From Coleofasciculus sp. FACHB-1120 (GTDB lineage: Bacteria > Cyanobacteriota > Cyanobacteriia > Cyanobacteriales > FACHB-T130), in contig NZ_JACJTV010000016.1 of NCBI RefSeq assembly GCF_014698845.1, positions 1 to 64,000 on the forward strand: a DNA stretch of 64,000 nt. The letters are read 5' to 3'. The notes beneath the pieces are model-generated. The model was not told where the DNA came from, did not search any database, and worked only from the letters and a program-made list of their open reading frames with translations. The position numbers were made by a program, and so were the translations under genes. This document shows positions 1-9,270 of this stretch, one piece after another (the first letter of the stretch is position 1; the number at the start of each line of letters is the position of its first letter).

Positions 1-1
1 T

Positions 2-67
2 GGTGAACGTGGTGTGTGGCTTAATCGCTTACTGTCACCAGCCGAACAAGCCCTCGATTGCGATTGA
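2..67 (+). CDS. C-terminal end of a truncated gene (window edge)
   Basis: An open frame enters from the left edge and stops at a TGA at 65-67, giving 21 residues that end SPAEQALDCD. The composition looks coding and the frame is open to the edge, but too little is present to name a family. The stop lies about 120 bases from the convergent ABC transporter gene. It could also be a chance open frame. Confidence 0.3.
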   Translation, partial: GERGVWLNRLLSPAEQALDCD

Positions 68-187
68 CCACAATTTGCTCCCCTCCGCTTAACCCGAACT
101 CACGTTAAATTATTTATACGCTGATTCACCACCATTGAGGATTTTTCTCTGAGAACTAGGAAAAGAGATTAAGAGAAAGCTATATTT

Positions 188-2206
188 TTACTTAATTTTC
201 GAGCTTTCTTCTAGAAATTCTAAAGTTCTGAGCAGGCGAATTGCCGACTCGTAAGCTTCCTCAGTCAGTTCGCGCGACTCTTCTGTACTGTCTACTAAGT
301 CATCAACCACTAACTTGAGGAAACCAATCATCGGGTTCAAACGAGACCGAACTTCGTAAGAGGTTTTGACTAAAGCTTCATTAACAGCGGCTTTAATGAC
401 ATTTTGAGTTGTTTCAGAGAACTGCATTGAGTACAGGCGAGTGTAGTAGCCGTTTTTCTTTAACAGTTCTTCATGAGTGCCGAGTTCTACAACACAACCT
501 TTTTCCATCACGGCAATTTGATCGGCTTTCTGGACGGTGGAAAGGCGGTGAGCAATCACCACTGTTGTGCGATCGCGGCAAAGCTCATCAATTGCCTGTT
601 GTACCAAACGCTCTGAAACCGTATCCAGGGCACTGGTGGCTTCATCTAAAATCAGGATTTCTGGGTTGCGTAGCAGTGCACGAGCGATCGCAATCCGTTG
701 TCGTTGTCCTCCCGATAGGAGAACTCCTCGATCTCCTATCGTTGTATCAAAGCCTTGGGGTAAATTCACAATGAATTCGTAGGCGTTTGCTCGTTTAGCC
801 GCTGCAATCACCTCTTCATCAGTCAATTTCTCCCATGCGTAGGCGATATTATTACGGACGGAATCGTTAAATAGGAATGTATCTTGGCTGACAATGCCCA
901 TCTCTTTCCTCAGCGAGTGCATGTCAAATTCCTTCATATCTCTTTCATCTATCGTGATGCGACCCTCTATCGGATCGTAAAATCTGGGTAGCAGATCGAC
1001 TAGCGTTGACTTGCCTGCCCCCGATGCTCCTACTAAAGCAAGAGTTTTTCCTTTAGGAATTCCTAAATTTATCTTGTTTAGAATTAAATCCTCATTCCCC
1101 GGATAGGCAAAAGACACGCCCTCAAAACGAATTTCTTCTTTAAATCCGGTGTAAGGAACGCTACCATTCACCATTAATGGTTTGTTATCCCGGCGCAAGA
1201 AATCTGTCACCACTTCAACGCTGGGGGCAGAGTTGGCAAATTCGCCCCTCGCGCTGTTTAACTGACCTACGAAAGGCAGTAACCGGAACAAGACAACTAG
1301 ATAAGTCAGCAGTACTGCTGAAAGCGACTCCAACTGCTGCAAAAACAAAGCACGACCTAACAATACAATTGCTAATACAACAATAATTCCCGATACTTCG
1401 TTGATAGGTCCAATCGCTCCCGAGTTCGCTTGCGATTGTAATTCCGCTTGTTCGCGTTCCTTAATCAGTTTGTTTAGTCGCTCAAATTCTCGCTCTTCAT
1501 TACTAACACTTTTGATGAGCCGAATCCCAGTCAAAACTTCAAGTTGGGCACTAGAATAAGCCTTTGATGCTCTTGATACCGCCTTTCCGAATCTCTTAGA
1601 TCGCTGGATATAATATTGATTTGGTAGCGTTACTAAAACCAACAGAACTGTAGAGGCTAAGGTAAGTTGCCAAGAAATTAATAATAATATCCAAACAAAT
1701 ACTAAAATTGTGGCTACTGTAACAAACAGCCGGATTAAAACGCGAATTGAACCAGCAGTCCGGCTAACTTCTTGTCCTAATCGATTGATAACATCTCCAA
1801 TTTTCGTTTTTCCAAAATACTCAAGATCGACATCTAATAAGAGCTGAATCCCTTCTTTACGAATATCATTAACTAAGGATTTAGATAGGTAACTACCGAC
1901 TAGAGAGCTGATATAGCTAGTCACATTTTTCAGAATAATGGCTAGTAATACTGCTGCCGTCATTGCTATGAGACGGTTTTCTCCCGAAAAACCGTCAAAC
2001 ACAGATAGCATTCTCCGAATGATCGGGGGTCCTCCATTTAAATCCAGCTGACTTTGCCCTAAAAAGTCCAGCACTACCGGTACAATTAAGGTTGTACTCA
2101 CACCATTAAATAAAGCGCCGGAGAAGCCAAGAATGATTGTCGCTACGACTAAAATAGGATAGCGTAACGCAAATTTTAGAAGTAACTTACTAGAGTTTGA
2201 AAGCAT
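188..2206 (-). CDS. ABC exporter, fused membrane and ATPase domains, with a degenerate HisKA-like C-terminal tail
   Basis: This is a half-size ABC exporter of the MsbA/HepA type that would work as a homodimer in the inner membrane, probably exporting lipid-linked glycan or polysaccharide. Residues 1 to about 330 form a six-helix membrane domain. The nucleotide-binding domain follows, with Walker A GASGAGKST near 392-400, signature LSGGQRQR near 497 and Walker B ILILDEATSALD. About 80 residues extend past the usual end. This tail reads SYEVRSRLNPMIGFL near 616-630, which matches a histidine-kinase H-box (SHELRTPLNAIIGFL) with the phospho-acceptor His replaced by Tyr617. The gene lies 39 bp downstream of a glycosyltransferase on the same strand, so the two are probably co-transcribed. 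The exporter assignment is firm; the substrate is inferred. Confidence 0.93.
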   Translation of the reverse strand: MLSNSSKLLLKFALRYPILVVATIILGFSGALFNGVSTTLIVPVVLDFLGQSQLDLNGGPPIIRRMLSVFDGFSGENRLIAMTAAVLLAIILKNVTSYISSLVGSYLSKSLVNDIRKEGIQLLLDVDLEYFGKTKIGDVINRLGQEVSRTAGSIRVLIRLFVTVATILVFVWILLLISWQLTLASTVLLVLVTLPNQYYIQRSKRFGKAVSRASKAYSSAQLEVLTGIRLIKSVSNEEREFERLNKLIKEREQAELQSQANSGAIGPINEVSGIIVVLAIVLLGRALFLQQLESLSAVLLTYLVVLFRLLPFVGQLNSARGEFANSAPSVEVVTDFLRRDNKPLMVNGSVPYTGFKEEIRFEGVSFAYPGNEDLILNKINLGIPKGKTLALVGASGAGKSTLVDLLPRFYDPIEGRITIDERDMKEFDMHSLRKEMGIVSQDTFLFNDSVRNNIAYAWEKLTDEEVIAAAKRANAYEFIVNLPQGFDTTIGDRGVLLSGGQRQRIAIARALLRNPEILILDEATSALDTVSERLVQQAIDELCRDRTTVVIAHRLSTVQKADQIAVMEKGCVVELGTHEELLKKNGYYTRLYSMQFSETTQNVIKAAVNEALVKTSYEVRSRLNPMIGFLKLVVDDLVDSTEESRELTEEAYESAIRLLRTLEFLEESSKIK

Positions 2207-2245
2207 ATTTTTTTGCTACGAGTTGAGCCTCAATTCCTTGATAAT

Positions 2246-3457
2246 TTAAAGTTTCCCAGCTACTTGCAAATCTTTAATCACATCAGATAGTATAGCTGCC
2301 ATTGTCTCAGTACTATAGAGGGATATACATCTTTCCCTTGCTTTCATGCCCTGCTGATTTGCTTCATCTAAATGCTCGAATATCCATTGTATTTTCTCAG
2401 CAATTTCTTCTGCAGATTCAGGAGCAACTAGATAACCTGTGCCGCCTAAAATCTTTGGAATATCGCCAACGTAAGTGGACAGAATTGGCTTTGCCATTGC
2501 CATCCCATCGGTTAGTTTGAGCGGGAATTGAGCTTGCGCGGCAGGGGTATCTCGTTGGGGAACAACCACAATATGGGCAGCGGCTACTACAGCAGGCATT
2601 TCTGAAACTGGATATTTTGGCAATTTGATAATCCAACGCCCCCACTGTTGCATCAATTGATTATCGTAGGCATCGTATGGACTTCCCCCAACAATTACAA
2701 GTCTAAGGTCTGGCTGATTTAGCATCTCTAGTGCTGCTAAGACATCTTCAAGACCTTTGTAAGGTCGTGGCGCTCCAGGAAACATTAAAATCCGGTAGTC
2801 TGCAAGACCATAACGGATTCTACTTGCCTCAGCATCGAATTGGCTAGGATCGAAAAGAGTCGTATCTTTACCATTCGGTAAATACACACCTCCAAAGCGT
2901 TCTTTCAAAAACTGAGTATGTAAGGTAACGGTATCGGCATAAGATACTAAGCTTTCCATCCACTTTAAATAAAGAGGGTGATCTGGATATCTTAATGCCC
3001 CATCAGGTTTCAAAGTATCTCTATAAAATTGCTTTAAACTGGGACGATATTTCCATTGTTCGCCTCCATGCCAACTGAGTTCCCAGTCATCTATATCTAA
3101 AATAACCGGACGACGAGCCGTTAGCTTCTTGATAATAGATAACCCAAAACTTGTCGGTTTTAGCTTTACGGCGTATATAATGTCTCCATCTATTTGTTTT
3201 AAGAGCTTTTGAGCGGCTTTTATAAAACCTGAATGATAAGCGCAAGGGATGGCAACAATTGGTATTTCTGACTGAGATATTTGTGATGATTCGTCGCCAA
3301 AAACAAACCCAAAGATTTTTACTTCATAGTCTAGTTTTTTTAAGGCTTCATATAGCAGGAATGTGCGGACAGCCCCCCCCCATCTTCCTGCCCCACTAGC
3401 GGATAGATCGCTAACAACTAATGAGATTTTTAATTTTTTGTTTTGCTGTAAATCCAC
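2246..3457 (-). CDS. Glycosyltransferase, GT4/GT1-like (GT-B fold)
   Basis: A 403-residue cytoplasmic glycosyltransferase. The N-terminal half starts KISLVVSDLSASGAGRWGGA, the loop that opens a GT-B acceptor domain. The C-terminal half carries FPGAPRPYKGLEDVLAALEM, VIVGGSPYDAY and the donor-binding segment PLKLTDGMAMAKPILSTYVG, in which the usual second acidic residue region is recognisable. It should transfer a sugar from a nucleotide donor; neither donor nor acceptor can be read from the sequence. It is the upstream gene of a probable two-gene unit with the ABC exporter, which suggests cell-surface or extracellular polysaccharide synthesis. The ATG start overlaps no neighbour. Confidence 0.88.
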   Translation of the reverse strand: MDLQQNKKLKISLVVSDLSASGAGRWGGAVRTFLLYEALKKLDYEVKIFGFVFGDESSQISQSEIPIVAIPCAYHSGFIKAAQKLLKQIDGDIIYAVKLKPTSFGLSIIKKLTARRPVILDIDDWELSWHGGEQWKYRPSLKQFYRDTLKPDGALRYPDHPLYLKWMESLVSYADTVTLHTQFLKERFGGVYLPNGKDTTLFDPSQFDAEASRIRYGLADYRILMFPGAPRPYKGLEDVLAALEMLNQPDLRLVIVGGSPYDAYDNQLMQQWGRWIIKLPKYPVSEMPAVVAAAHIVVVPQRDTPAAQAQFPLKLTDGMAMAKPILSTYVGDIPKILGGTGYLVAPESAEEIAEKIQWIFEHLDEANQQGMKARERCISLYSTETMAAILSDVIKDLQVAGKL

Positions 3458-3708
3458 AAATTTTAAGTATTTTTAGAATCGTTGAACATAGGTTGAGCGA
3501 GTAATAGTACAAGCTAGTTTGAAAAACCAAGTTAATGCACTCTAGAGACCGCCTTCATTCTTCATTAGTATAATCGGTGAATCTGGAACATCAGCAAAAA
3601 AGGGGGATGGTATACGGCAGAAAGAACCAATGGCAACTAAATCAGGTCAGCAGAGGTTAAATGTCTTTTCGTCATCCCCTGCTGCTAAGAGAGGGATTTG
3701 AAGAAGGT

Positions 3709-3915
3709 CTAGTCCGCGAACTTTAGATGACCTGTTTGGATATTGTCAAAGATGCGATTAAGCTGGCGACGTTCTTCGTCTGTCACTAGGTAATCTGAAA
3801 GGATAGCCGTTGTCAGATGTAGATACTCGGTTCGGGTCAATTGACCCGATGAAAGGATACGGTCTACCATTTGTTGATTCTGTAGGTTTGACTGGCGTTC
3901 TCGTGTCCAGGGCAT
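3709..3915 (-). CDS. Small conserved cyanobacterial protein, function unknown
   Basis: A 68-residue soluble, charged protein beginning MPWTRERQSNLQNQQMVDRI. It has no signal peptide, membrane segment or cysteine. The pattern of two or three amphipathic helices with RxEYLxLTxAILSD and TDEERRQLNRIFDNI is typical of small alpha-helical cyanobacterial proteins, and it resembles hypothetical proteins I associate with many cyanobacteria. It sits alone between the glycosyltransferase and gloB with its own spacers. The ATG start follows AGGAGCAACC on the coding strand, a reasonable ribosome binding site. No function is assigned. Confidence 0.7.
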   Translation of the reverse strand: MPWTRERQSNLQNQQMVDRILSSGQLTRTEYLHLTTAILSDYLVTDEERRQLNRIFDNIQTGHLKFAD

Positions 3916-4078
3916 AGACGGTTGGTTGCTCCTTAATTTTCGGCGATTATGACTGGTGCTTACTTAAGATTATCTGTTTGCCGTTCGTTGGCATTTGTCT
4001 AAAGTTTCTGTAAGAATAATGTTAAGAAATGATAAAGTTCTGTTCCGTCAGAACACTCGCTTACAGAGGCAGTGGTAA

Positions 4079-4852
4079 ATGCAGGTTGACCGAATTCCGG
4101 TACTTTCTGACAACTACATCTTTTTGCTGCATGACCCGACTCAGAAGATAGCAGCGGTTGTAGATCCCGCTGAAGCTCAGCCGGTACTGCAACGCTTGCA
4201 AGAAATTGACGTGCAGTTGGTGGCAATTTTCAATACTCACCATCATAGCGATCATGTGGGCGGAAATCGGCAGCTGATACAACGCTTTCCGGATGCTTGC
4301 GTGTATGGGGGGGCTGAGGATAAAGGGAGGATTCCGGGGCAACAGGTATTTTTGCAGGAGGGCGATCGCGTCGAGTTTGCCGATAGAATTGGCGAAGTTT
4401 TCTTCGTTCCCGGACATACCCGCGCCCACATCGCTTACTACTTCGCGCCAGCAACCGCTGAGGAGACGGGCGATTTATTCTGTGGTGACACCTTGTTTGC
4501 CGGTGGCTGTGGCAGGTTGTTTGAAGGCTCACCCACTCAGATGGTGTCCAGCTTGAGCAAGCTCAGAGCTTTACCCGATACGACCTGCATTTGGTGCGCT
4601 CATGAATACACCCTGAAGAACCTCCAATTTGCTCTCACAGTTGATGGGGGAAACCCAGATTTACAATCCCGCTATGCTGAAGTCAAAGCCGCCCGCAGTC
4701 GTTTCGAGGCAACGGTGCCATCACGGCTGGGAGTAGAAAAGCGCACGAATCCATTTTTGCGTTGGGACACTCCGACGCTGCAATCAGCGGTGAACAGCCA
4801 AGATCCCGTGCAGACTTTTGCGCGACTGCGGGGGATGAAAGATCGGTTTTAG
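4079..4852 (+). CDS. gloB: Hydroxyacylglutathione hydrolase (glyoxalase II)
   Basis: A 257-residue metallo-beta-lactamase-fold hydrolase that cleaves S-lactoylglutathione to lactate and glutathione, the second step of methylglyoxal detoxification in the cytoplasm. The metal-binding motif THHHSDH is at residues 53-59. Further ligands are in [22 protein letters not shown] and CAHEYT, which is the glyoxalase II set rather than that of general lactamase-like hydrolases. The C-terminal segment with [10 protein letters not shown] fits the substrate-binding helical domain. The length matches the family. The ATG is the natural start, since [17 protein letters not shown] is the family's N-terminus. 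It is transcribed alone. Confidence 0.95.
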   Translation: MQVDRIPVLSDNYIFLLHDPTQKIAAVVDPAEAQPVLQRLQEIDVQLVAIFNTHHHSDHVGGNRQLIQRFPDACVYGGAEDKGRIPGQQVFLQEGDRVEFADRIGEVFFVPGHTRAHIAYYFAPATAEETGDLFCGDTLFAGGCGRLFEGSPTQMVSSLSKLRALPDTTCIWCAHEYTLKNLQFALTVDGGNPDLQSRYAEVKAARSRFEATVPSRLGVEKRTNPFLRWDTPTLQSAVNSQDPVQTFARLRGMKDRF

Positions 4853-4986
4853 GATTCTGCACCCCTGCAAGACCGCGAGGTATTTGTTGAATTCAGATTT
4901 TATATTGCGATCGCTCAACATATTTTCGTAGTATGGAGTGTTCTACCCCACGATTAATTTTCTTTTGTCTGTAGCAGAAAAAAACT

Positions 4987-5445
4987 ATGGCGAAGCGCGT
5001 GCAATTAGTTTTGAATCAAGATGTCAGCAAGCTAGGAAAAAGCGGTGACTTGGTTGAAGTCGCTCCCGGCTATGCTCGGAATTATCTAATTCCCCAACAA
5101 CTGGGAATTCCTGCCACTCCCGGCTTGCTCAAGCAAGTCGAACGGCGCAAAGAAAAAGAGCGGGTGCGCCTGTTGGAAGAAAAACAGCAAAGCCTTGAGC
5201 TGAAGACTGCCATAGAAGCTGTGGGCAGCTACACCATCGCCAAGCAGGTGGGTGAGGAAAATGCCATTTTCGGTACCGTCACCAGCGCAGAAGTGGTGGC
5301 AGCCATTCTCCAAGCCACTGGGAAGGAAATCGATCGTCGGACGGTTAGTCTTCCCGATATTGGTGAGACGGGCACCTACAAAGCAGAGATCAAGCTACAC
5401 CCTGAAGTTAGTGCGGTTGTGCAAATTCAGGTTGTGCCCAGCTAA
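4987..5445 (+). CDS. rplI: 50S ribosomal protein L9
   Basis: A 152-residue large-subunit protein that binds 23S rRNA near the base of the L1 stalk. The N-terminal signature runs [20 protein letters not shown] followed by [17 protein letters not shown] long charged connecting helix lies around residues 45-75, and the C-terminal domain contains [15 protein letters not shown]-like sequence (here [15 protein letters not shown]). Length and domain order are standard. The gene is followed by dnaB, an order common in bacteria, but more than 150 bp separate the two genes, so co-transcription is uncertain. Confidence 0.97.
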   Translation: MAKRVQLVLNQDVSKLGKSGDLVEVAPGYARNYLIPQQLGIPATPGLLKQVERRKEKERVRLLEEKQQSLELKTAIEAVGSYTIAKQVGEENAIFGTVTSAEVVAAILQATGKEIDRRTVSLPDIGETGTYKAEIKLHPEVSAVVQIQVVPS

Positions 5446-5597
5446 TCGTAGTGCCTTACCTGAAAACTTGAGTCGCCGCCACAACGGTTTGACCGATAGT
5501 TTCCTGCCAGGAAAGGGGGTTGAGTGAAGCAGGAGTGCGATCGCTTAACCCCCATTATCATACTCGTGGTCTGAATCTTTCTGAGAACGGCCTTGTT

Positions 5598-6974
5598 ATG
5601 GCTCACGAACTGAATTTCCAAGGCAAAAACGGTAACGAAGCGATGTCGTCCTTGGCGAATCGCTTACCCCCCCAAAACATTGAAGCCGAAGAAAGCATTT
5701 TGGGAGGTATTTTACTAGATCCGGAAGCCATCGGTCGGGTTGCCGATATCCTGCTGCCAGACGCCTTTTCGATTAACGCTCATAAGGCAATCTATCGCGC
5801 CGCCCTTGCCTTGAGCAGTCAAGGCAAACCCACAGATTTGATGAGTGTTACTACTTGGCTGTACGACAGGAGCGAACTTGACAAGGTGGGCGGACAGAGT
5901 AAGTTAGCCCAACTAGTAGATCGCACTGTTTCCGCCGTCAACATCGACCAGTATGCGGCACTGGTGATGGATAAGTACCTGCGCCGGAAGTTAATTCAGG
6001 CAGGCGGCGAGATTTCTCAGTTGGGTTATGAGACAGCGACCGAGCTGGAAACGATTCTCGACCAGGCGGAACAGAAAGTTTTTAGCCTCACCCAGGATCG
6101 CCCGCAGCAAGGTCTGGTACCCATTTCCGACACGCTGATCAATACGTTTCAGGACATTGAAATCCGCCATCAGGATCTGGCTCTCCCCGGTCTTCCCTGT
6201 GGCTTCTATGACCTCGACGCGATGACTGGTGGTTTTCAGCGTTCTGACTTGATTATTGTGGCGGGAAGACCCTCTATGGGGAAAACCGCTATCTGTTTAA
6301 ATATTGCTCGCAATATTGCTGAATTTCATAAATTGCCAGTCGCTGTTTTTAGTCTAGAAATGTCTAAAGAACAGCTGGTGCAGCGGATGCTGGCAAGTGA
6401 GGCTGAGATTGAGAGTAACCGCCTGCGGGCTGGGCGAATTAGTCAAAACGAGTGGGAACCGCTCTCACACGCCCTCGGCAACCTCTCGGAGATGCCAATC
6501 TACATTGACGATACGCCTAACATGACGGTGATGCAGATGCGATCGCAAGCTCGTCGTCTCCAGGCAGAACAGCATGGACAGTTGGGATTAATTCTCTTAG
6601 ATTACTTGCAATTAATGGAAGGAGCCAGTGACAATCGGGTACAAGAATTGTCGAAAATGACGCGAAGTCTCAAAGGTTTAGCCCGCGAACTCAACGTCCC
6701 GATTATTGCCTTATCCCAGCTCAGTCGCGGCGTCGAAGCGCGTAACAATAAGCGCCCGATGATGTCAGATTTACGTGAAAGTGGAAGTATTGAGCAAGAT
6801 GCTGACTTAATCATCATGCTTTATCGGGATGAATACTATAACAATGACACGCCTGACCGAGGCATTGCAGAGATTATTATTGCAAAACATCGCAATGGGC
6901 CGGTAGGGACTGTAAGACTATTATTCGATCCGCAATTTACACGTTTTCGTAATCTGGCTTCTTCCAATCGTTGA
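5598..6974 (+). CDS. dnaB: Replicative DNA helicase
   Basis: The hexameric helicase that unwinds the fork ahead of the replisome. The N-terminal primase-interacting domain begins around PPQNIEAEESILGGILLDPE. The RecA-like domain carries Walker A GRPSMGKT at about residues 222-229, VFSLEMSKEQLVQRML, and the Walker B region LGLILLDYLQLM. The motif QLSRGVEARNNKRPMMSDLR is intact, and no intein interrupts the gene, although inteins are frequent in cyanobacterial dnaB. The frame stays open upstream to a TTG at 5520. The ATG at 5598 (MAHELNFQGKNG) fits the family N-terminus better and gives 458 residues. Confidence 0.96.
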   Translation: MAHELNFQGKNGNEAMSSLANRLPPQNIEAEESILGGILLDPEAIGRVADILLPDAFSINAHKAIYRAALALSSQGKPTDLMSVTTWLYDRSELDKVGGQSKLAQLVDRTVSAVNIDQYAALVMDKYLRRKLIQAGGEISQLGYETATELETILDQAEQKVFSLTQDRPQQGLVPISDTLINTFQDIEIRHQDLALPGLPCGFYDLDAMTGGFQRSDLIIVAGRPSMGKTAICLNIARNIAEFHKLPVAVFSLEMSKEQLVQRMLASEAEIESNRLRAGRISQNEWEPLSHALGNLSEMPIYIDDTPNMTVMQMRSQARRLQAEQHGQLGLILLDYLQLMEGASDNRVQELSKMTRSLKGLARELNVPIIALSQLSRGVEARNNKRPMMSDLRESGSIEQDADLIIMLYRDEYYNNDTPDRGIAEIIIAKHRNGPVGTVRLLFDPQFTRFRNLASSNR

Positions 6975-7185
6975 GGATGGAACGTTCTCAATCAAGTGCG
7001 ATGTATTGAGTACAATATATCCACTCGCAACCTCACCCCAAATTTCTCTTTGCTTTTCGGTGAGGCAAGGAGGTTTCAATCAGTTTACTTTACCTTGTTT
7101 TGTTTCATGAAAAATGAAGAGTAGTGGGTAAATCTTACTCAATACTCTTGAGCCATGACCGAATTGAAAAGACAGTTAATCGCCT

Positions 7186-8436
7186 TTAAAGAGACAGGAC
7201 TTTAGCAACTGTTTGCACATCCTTATCGCCGCGTCCAGAGCAGTTGATGACAATGCGGGGATTGCCAGTCAGTTGAGGGCAGAGAATATCCAGGTAAGCG
7301 ATCGCGTGAGACGTTTCCAACGCTGGAATAATTCCCTCTAGCTGCGACAACTGCCGAAACGCTACCAAAGCCTCTTGGTCAGTCACGCTGTAATATTCAG
7401 CCCGACCCTCATCCTTGAGATAACTATGCTCCGGGCCAACACCGGGATAATCTAGACCAGCACTGATAGAATGCGCCTCCACCACTTGACCATCCTCATC
7501 TTGCAGCAAATAGCTCATCGCCCCGTGTAAAACTCCTACCCGTCCCTTAGTAAGCGTGGCAGCGTGTTTCTCGGTATCAACGCCCTCCCCAGCCGCCTCA
7601 ATTCCAATCAGCCGGACTGATGAGTCTTTGACAAACTCGTAGAAAAGTCCCATCGCATTTGAGCCACCGCCGACGCAAGCCAGGAGAATATCCGGCAAGC
7701 CGCCCCATTTCTCCATCGCTTGAGCGCGAGTTTCCTGACCAATTACTGCATGGAAATCGCGCACCAGCATCGGATAAGGGTGAGGGCCTGCAACCGAACC
7801 TAATATGTAGTGAGTTGTTTCTACATTCGTTACCCAATCCCGAATGGCTTCCGACGTGGCATCTTTGAGCGTTCCCGTTCCCGCCGCCACAGGGCGCACC
7901 TCTGCCCCCATCAGCCGCATCCGGAACACATTCAGCGATTGTCGTTCCATATCCTGGACGCCCATATAAATGACGCAATCCAGACCAAATCGAGCGCAAA
8001 CCGTGGCTGTAGCGACGCCATGCTGTCCGGCACCCGTTTCTGCAATAATGCGCTGCTTGCCCATTCGCTTTGCTAACAATACCTGAGCCAAAGCATTGTT
8101 AATTTTGTGGGCACCCGTATGGTTCAAATCTTCCCGCTTCAGATAAATTTGCGGTCCCGTACCATCTGGCTTTGCATAGTGAGCCGTCAAACGTTCGGCA
8201 AAATAAAGAGGGCTAGGGCGACCTACATAATCCCGCAGCAATCCTTGAAGTTCTTGCTGGAAAGCAGGTTCAGCCCGGTATTTTTGAAAAGCCGCTTCCA
8301 ACTCGCTCAGCGCTGGCATCAACGTTTCCGGCACGTACTTGCCGCCAAATCGTCCAAATCGCCCTAGTGCGTCGGGTTGTTGTACAGAAGCGTTAGCAGT
8401 TTCTTGGGAATCCGGAGAAATGGGAGTACGTGTCAC
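7186..8436 (-). CDS. trpB: Tryptophan synthase beta chain
   Basis: A 416-residue PLP enzyme that condenses indole with serine to make tryptophan, working as an alpha2-beta2 complex with TrpA. The PLP lysine is in [13 protein letters not shown], the phosphate-cradling loop is [10 protein letters not shown], and [14 protein letters not shown] near the N-terminus is diagnostic of the TrpB1 type. The length is normal. No other trp gene is in the window, in line with the scattered trp genes of cyanobacteria. The first 25 residues before [13 protein letters not shown] are low-complexity and variable, so the exact start is less certain than the rest. Confidence 0.97.
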   Translation of the reverse strand: MTRTPISPDSQETANASVQQPDALGRFGRFGGKYVPETLMPALSELEAAFQKYRAEPAFQQELQGLLRDYVGRPSPLYFAERLTAHYAKPDGTGPQIYLKREDLNHTGAHKINNALAQVLLAKRMGKQRIIAETGAGQHGVATATVCARFGLDCVIYMGVQDMERQSLNVFRMRLMGAEVRPVAAGTGTLKDATSEAIRDWVTNVETTHYILGSVAGPHPYPMLVRDFHAVIGQETRAQAMEKWGGLPDILLACVGGGSNAMGLFYEFVKDSSVRLIGIEAAGEGVDTEKHAATLTKGRVGVLHGAMSYLLQDEDGQVVEAHSISAGLDYPGVGPEHSYLKDEGRAEYYSVTDQEALVAFRQLSQLEGIIPALETSHAIAYLDILCPQLTGNPRIVINCSGRGDKDVQTVAKVLSL

Positions 8437-8897
8437 AGCGAATTGTGGGAATTACAACACAAACTTCATTATAGTTTCGATGAGTTTATCCAAAACAAAA
8501 TTAGTGAGCTGGAACTGGGCCGGAAGGTTCTAGCATCTCGGAGATAGAGTAGGAGTGGGAGGTGCAGCCGTTGAGATAGGAACTGGAGTTGCATTGACTG
8601 GATGGCAGGGGCGGCTGATTCGATTTTGGCGGCAATCGAGATTTAAAAAATTCGGTAAAATTGCCCTACAGGGTAGACAAACACGCTCCTCCAGATGTAT
8701 TTCACACACTCTCATTGAGAACTGCTATATAGCACTCTTCAATGATTCCTAAAGGCGAGAGTTCCTGGCTTACAAGTCAAATAGGATCGTTACATCTGAA
8801 TAAATCACGGACAAAGCTCGCGCCCAAATTTTGAAGAGATTTCCGGCTCCTTCTCGATCTAATCTGTTCTTGAATAACTTTTACCCGACTCACTGTT
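8437..8897. other. Spacer between trpB and the SUI1 gene
   Basis: A 461-base spacer between divergently oriented genes, so it should hold both promoters. The only recognisable structure is a degenerate copy of a terminal-inverted-repeat element at 8729-8792, listed separately. Short open frames on both strands lack convincing start regions and do not resemble proteins. Confidence 0.6.
8729..8792 (+). repeat. Degenerate copy of the ATAGCAATCCT terminal-inverted-repeat element
   Basis: The left end ATAGCACTCTTCAATGATTC and the right end CAAATAGGATCGTTA match the ends of the better-preserved copies at 43399-43517 and 51307-51407. The central CCCGACTTC hairpin is missing, so this looks like an internally deleted remnant. 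The match was made by eye. Confidence 0.45.
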
Positions 8898-9266
8898 ATG
8901 TCTTCTTCCAAGGGCAAAGCATCCAGTTCTAAAACACCCGCTCAAAATCGCGTTATCTACTCGGAATTCGGAAACACCGATAATTCAGATGCCTTAGAAC
9001 GACCCGTACCAGAACTACCCCCTAATCAGCAAAACCTCAAAGTTCAGGCATCTCGGAAAGGAAGAAAGGGCAAAACTGTAACTGTAATTAGTGGCTTTCA
9101 GGTAAAACCAGACACTCTGGAAGCCTTGGCAAAACAGTTGAAAGCTCAGTGCGGCACGGGGGGCACAGTGAAGGAAAATGCGATTGAAATTCAGGGCGAT
9201 CATACTCAGAAACTCGTCCAAGTTCTCGCAACTTTGGGATACAAAGCGAAAATCAGTGGCGGCTGA
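8898..9266 (+). CDS. SUI1/eIF1-like translation factor (YciH family)
   Basis: A 122-residue protein whose C-terminal 75 residues form a SUI1 domain: [20 protein letters not shown], then [20 protein letters not shown] and a closing [10 protein letters not shown]. The family is related to eukaryotic eIF1 and bacterial YciH and is thought to influence start-site fidelity on the 30S subunit; the bacterial role is not fully settled. The first 45 residues are Ser/Lys-rich and probably disordered ([12 protein letters not shown]). The gene runs toward the histidine kinase gene, with only 4 bp between the stops. Confidence 0.92.
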   Translation: MSSSKGKASSSKTPAQNRVIYSEFGNTDNSDALERPVPELPPNQQNLKVQASRKGRKGKTVTVISGFQVKPDTLEALAKQLKAQCGTGGTVKENAIEIQGDHTQKLVQVLATLGYKAKISGG

Positions 9267-9270
9267 TTTT

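Noticed and set aside
5598-6974. Intein in dnaB
   Set aside because: The helicase motifs are contiguous and the total length is that of an intein-free protein.
7598-7999. 133-residue minus-strand frame inside trpB
   Set aside because: It overlaps trpB in another frame on the same strand; the trpB product has all family motifs and the overlapping frame has none.
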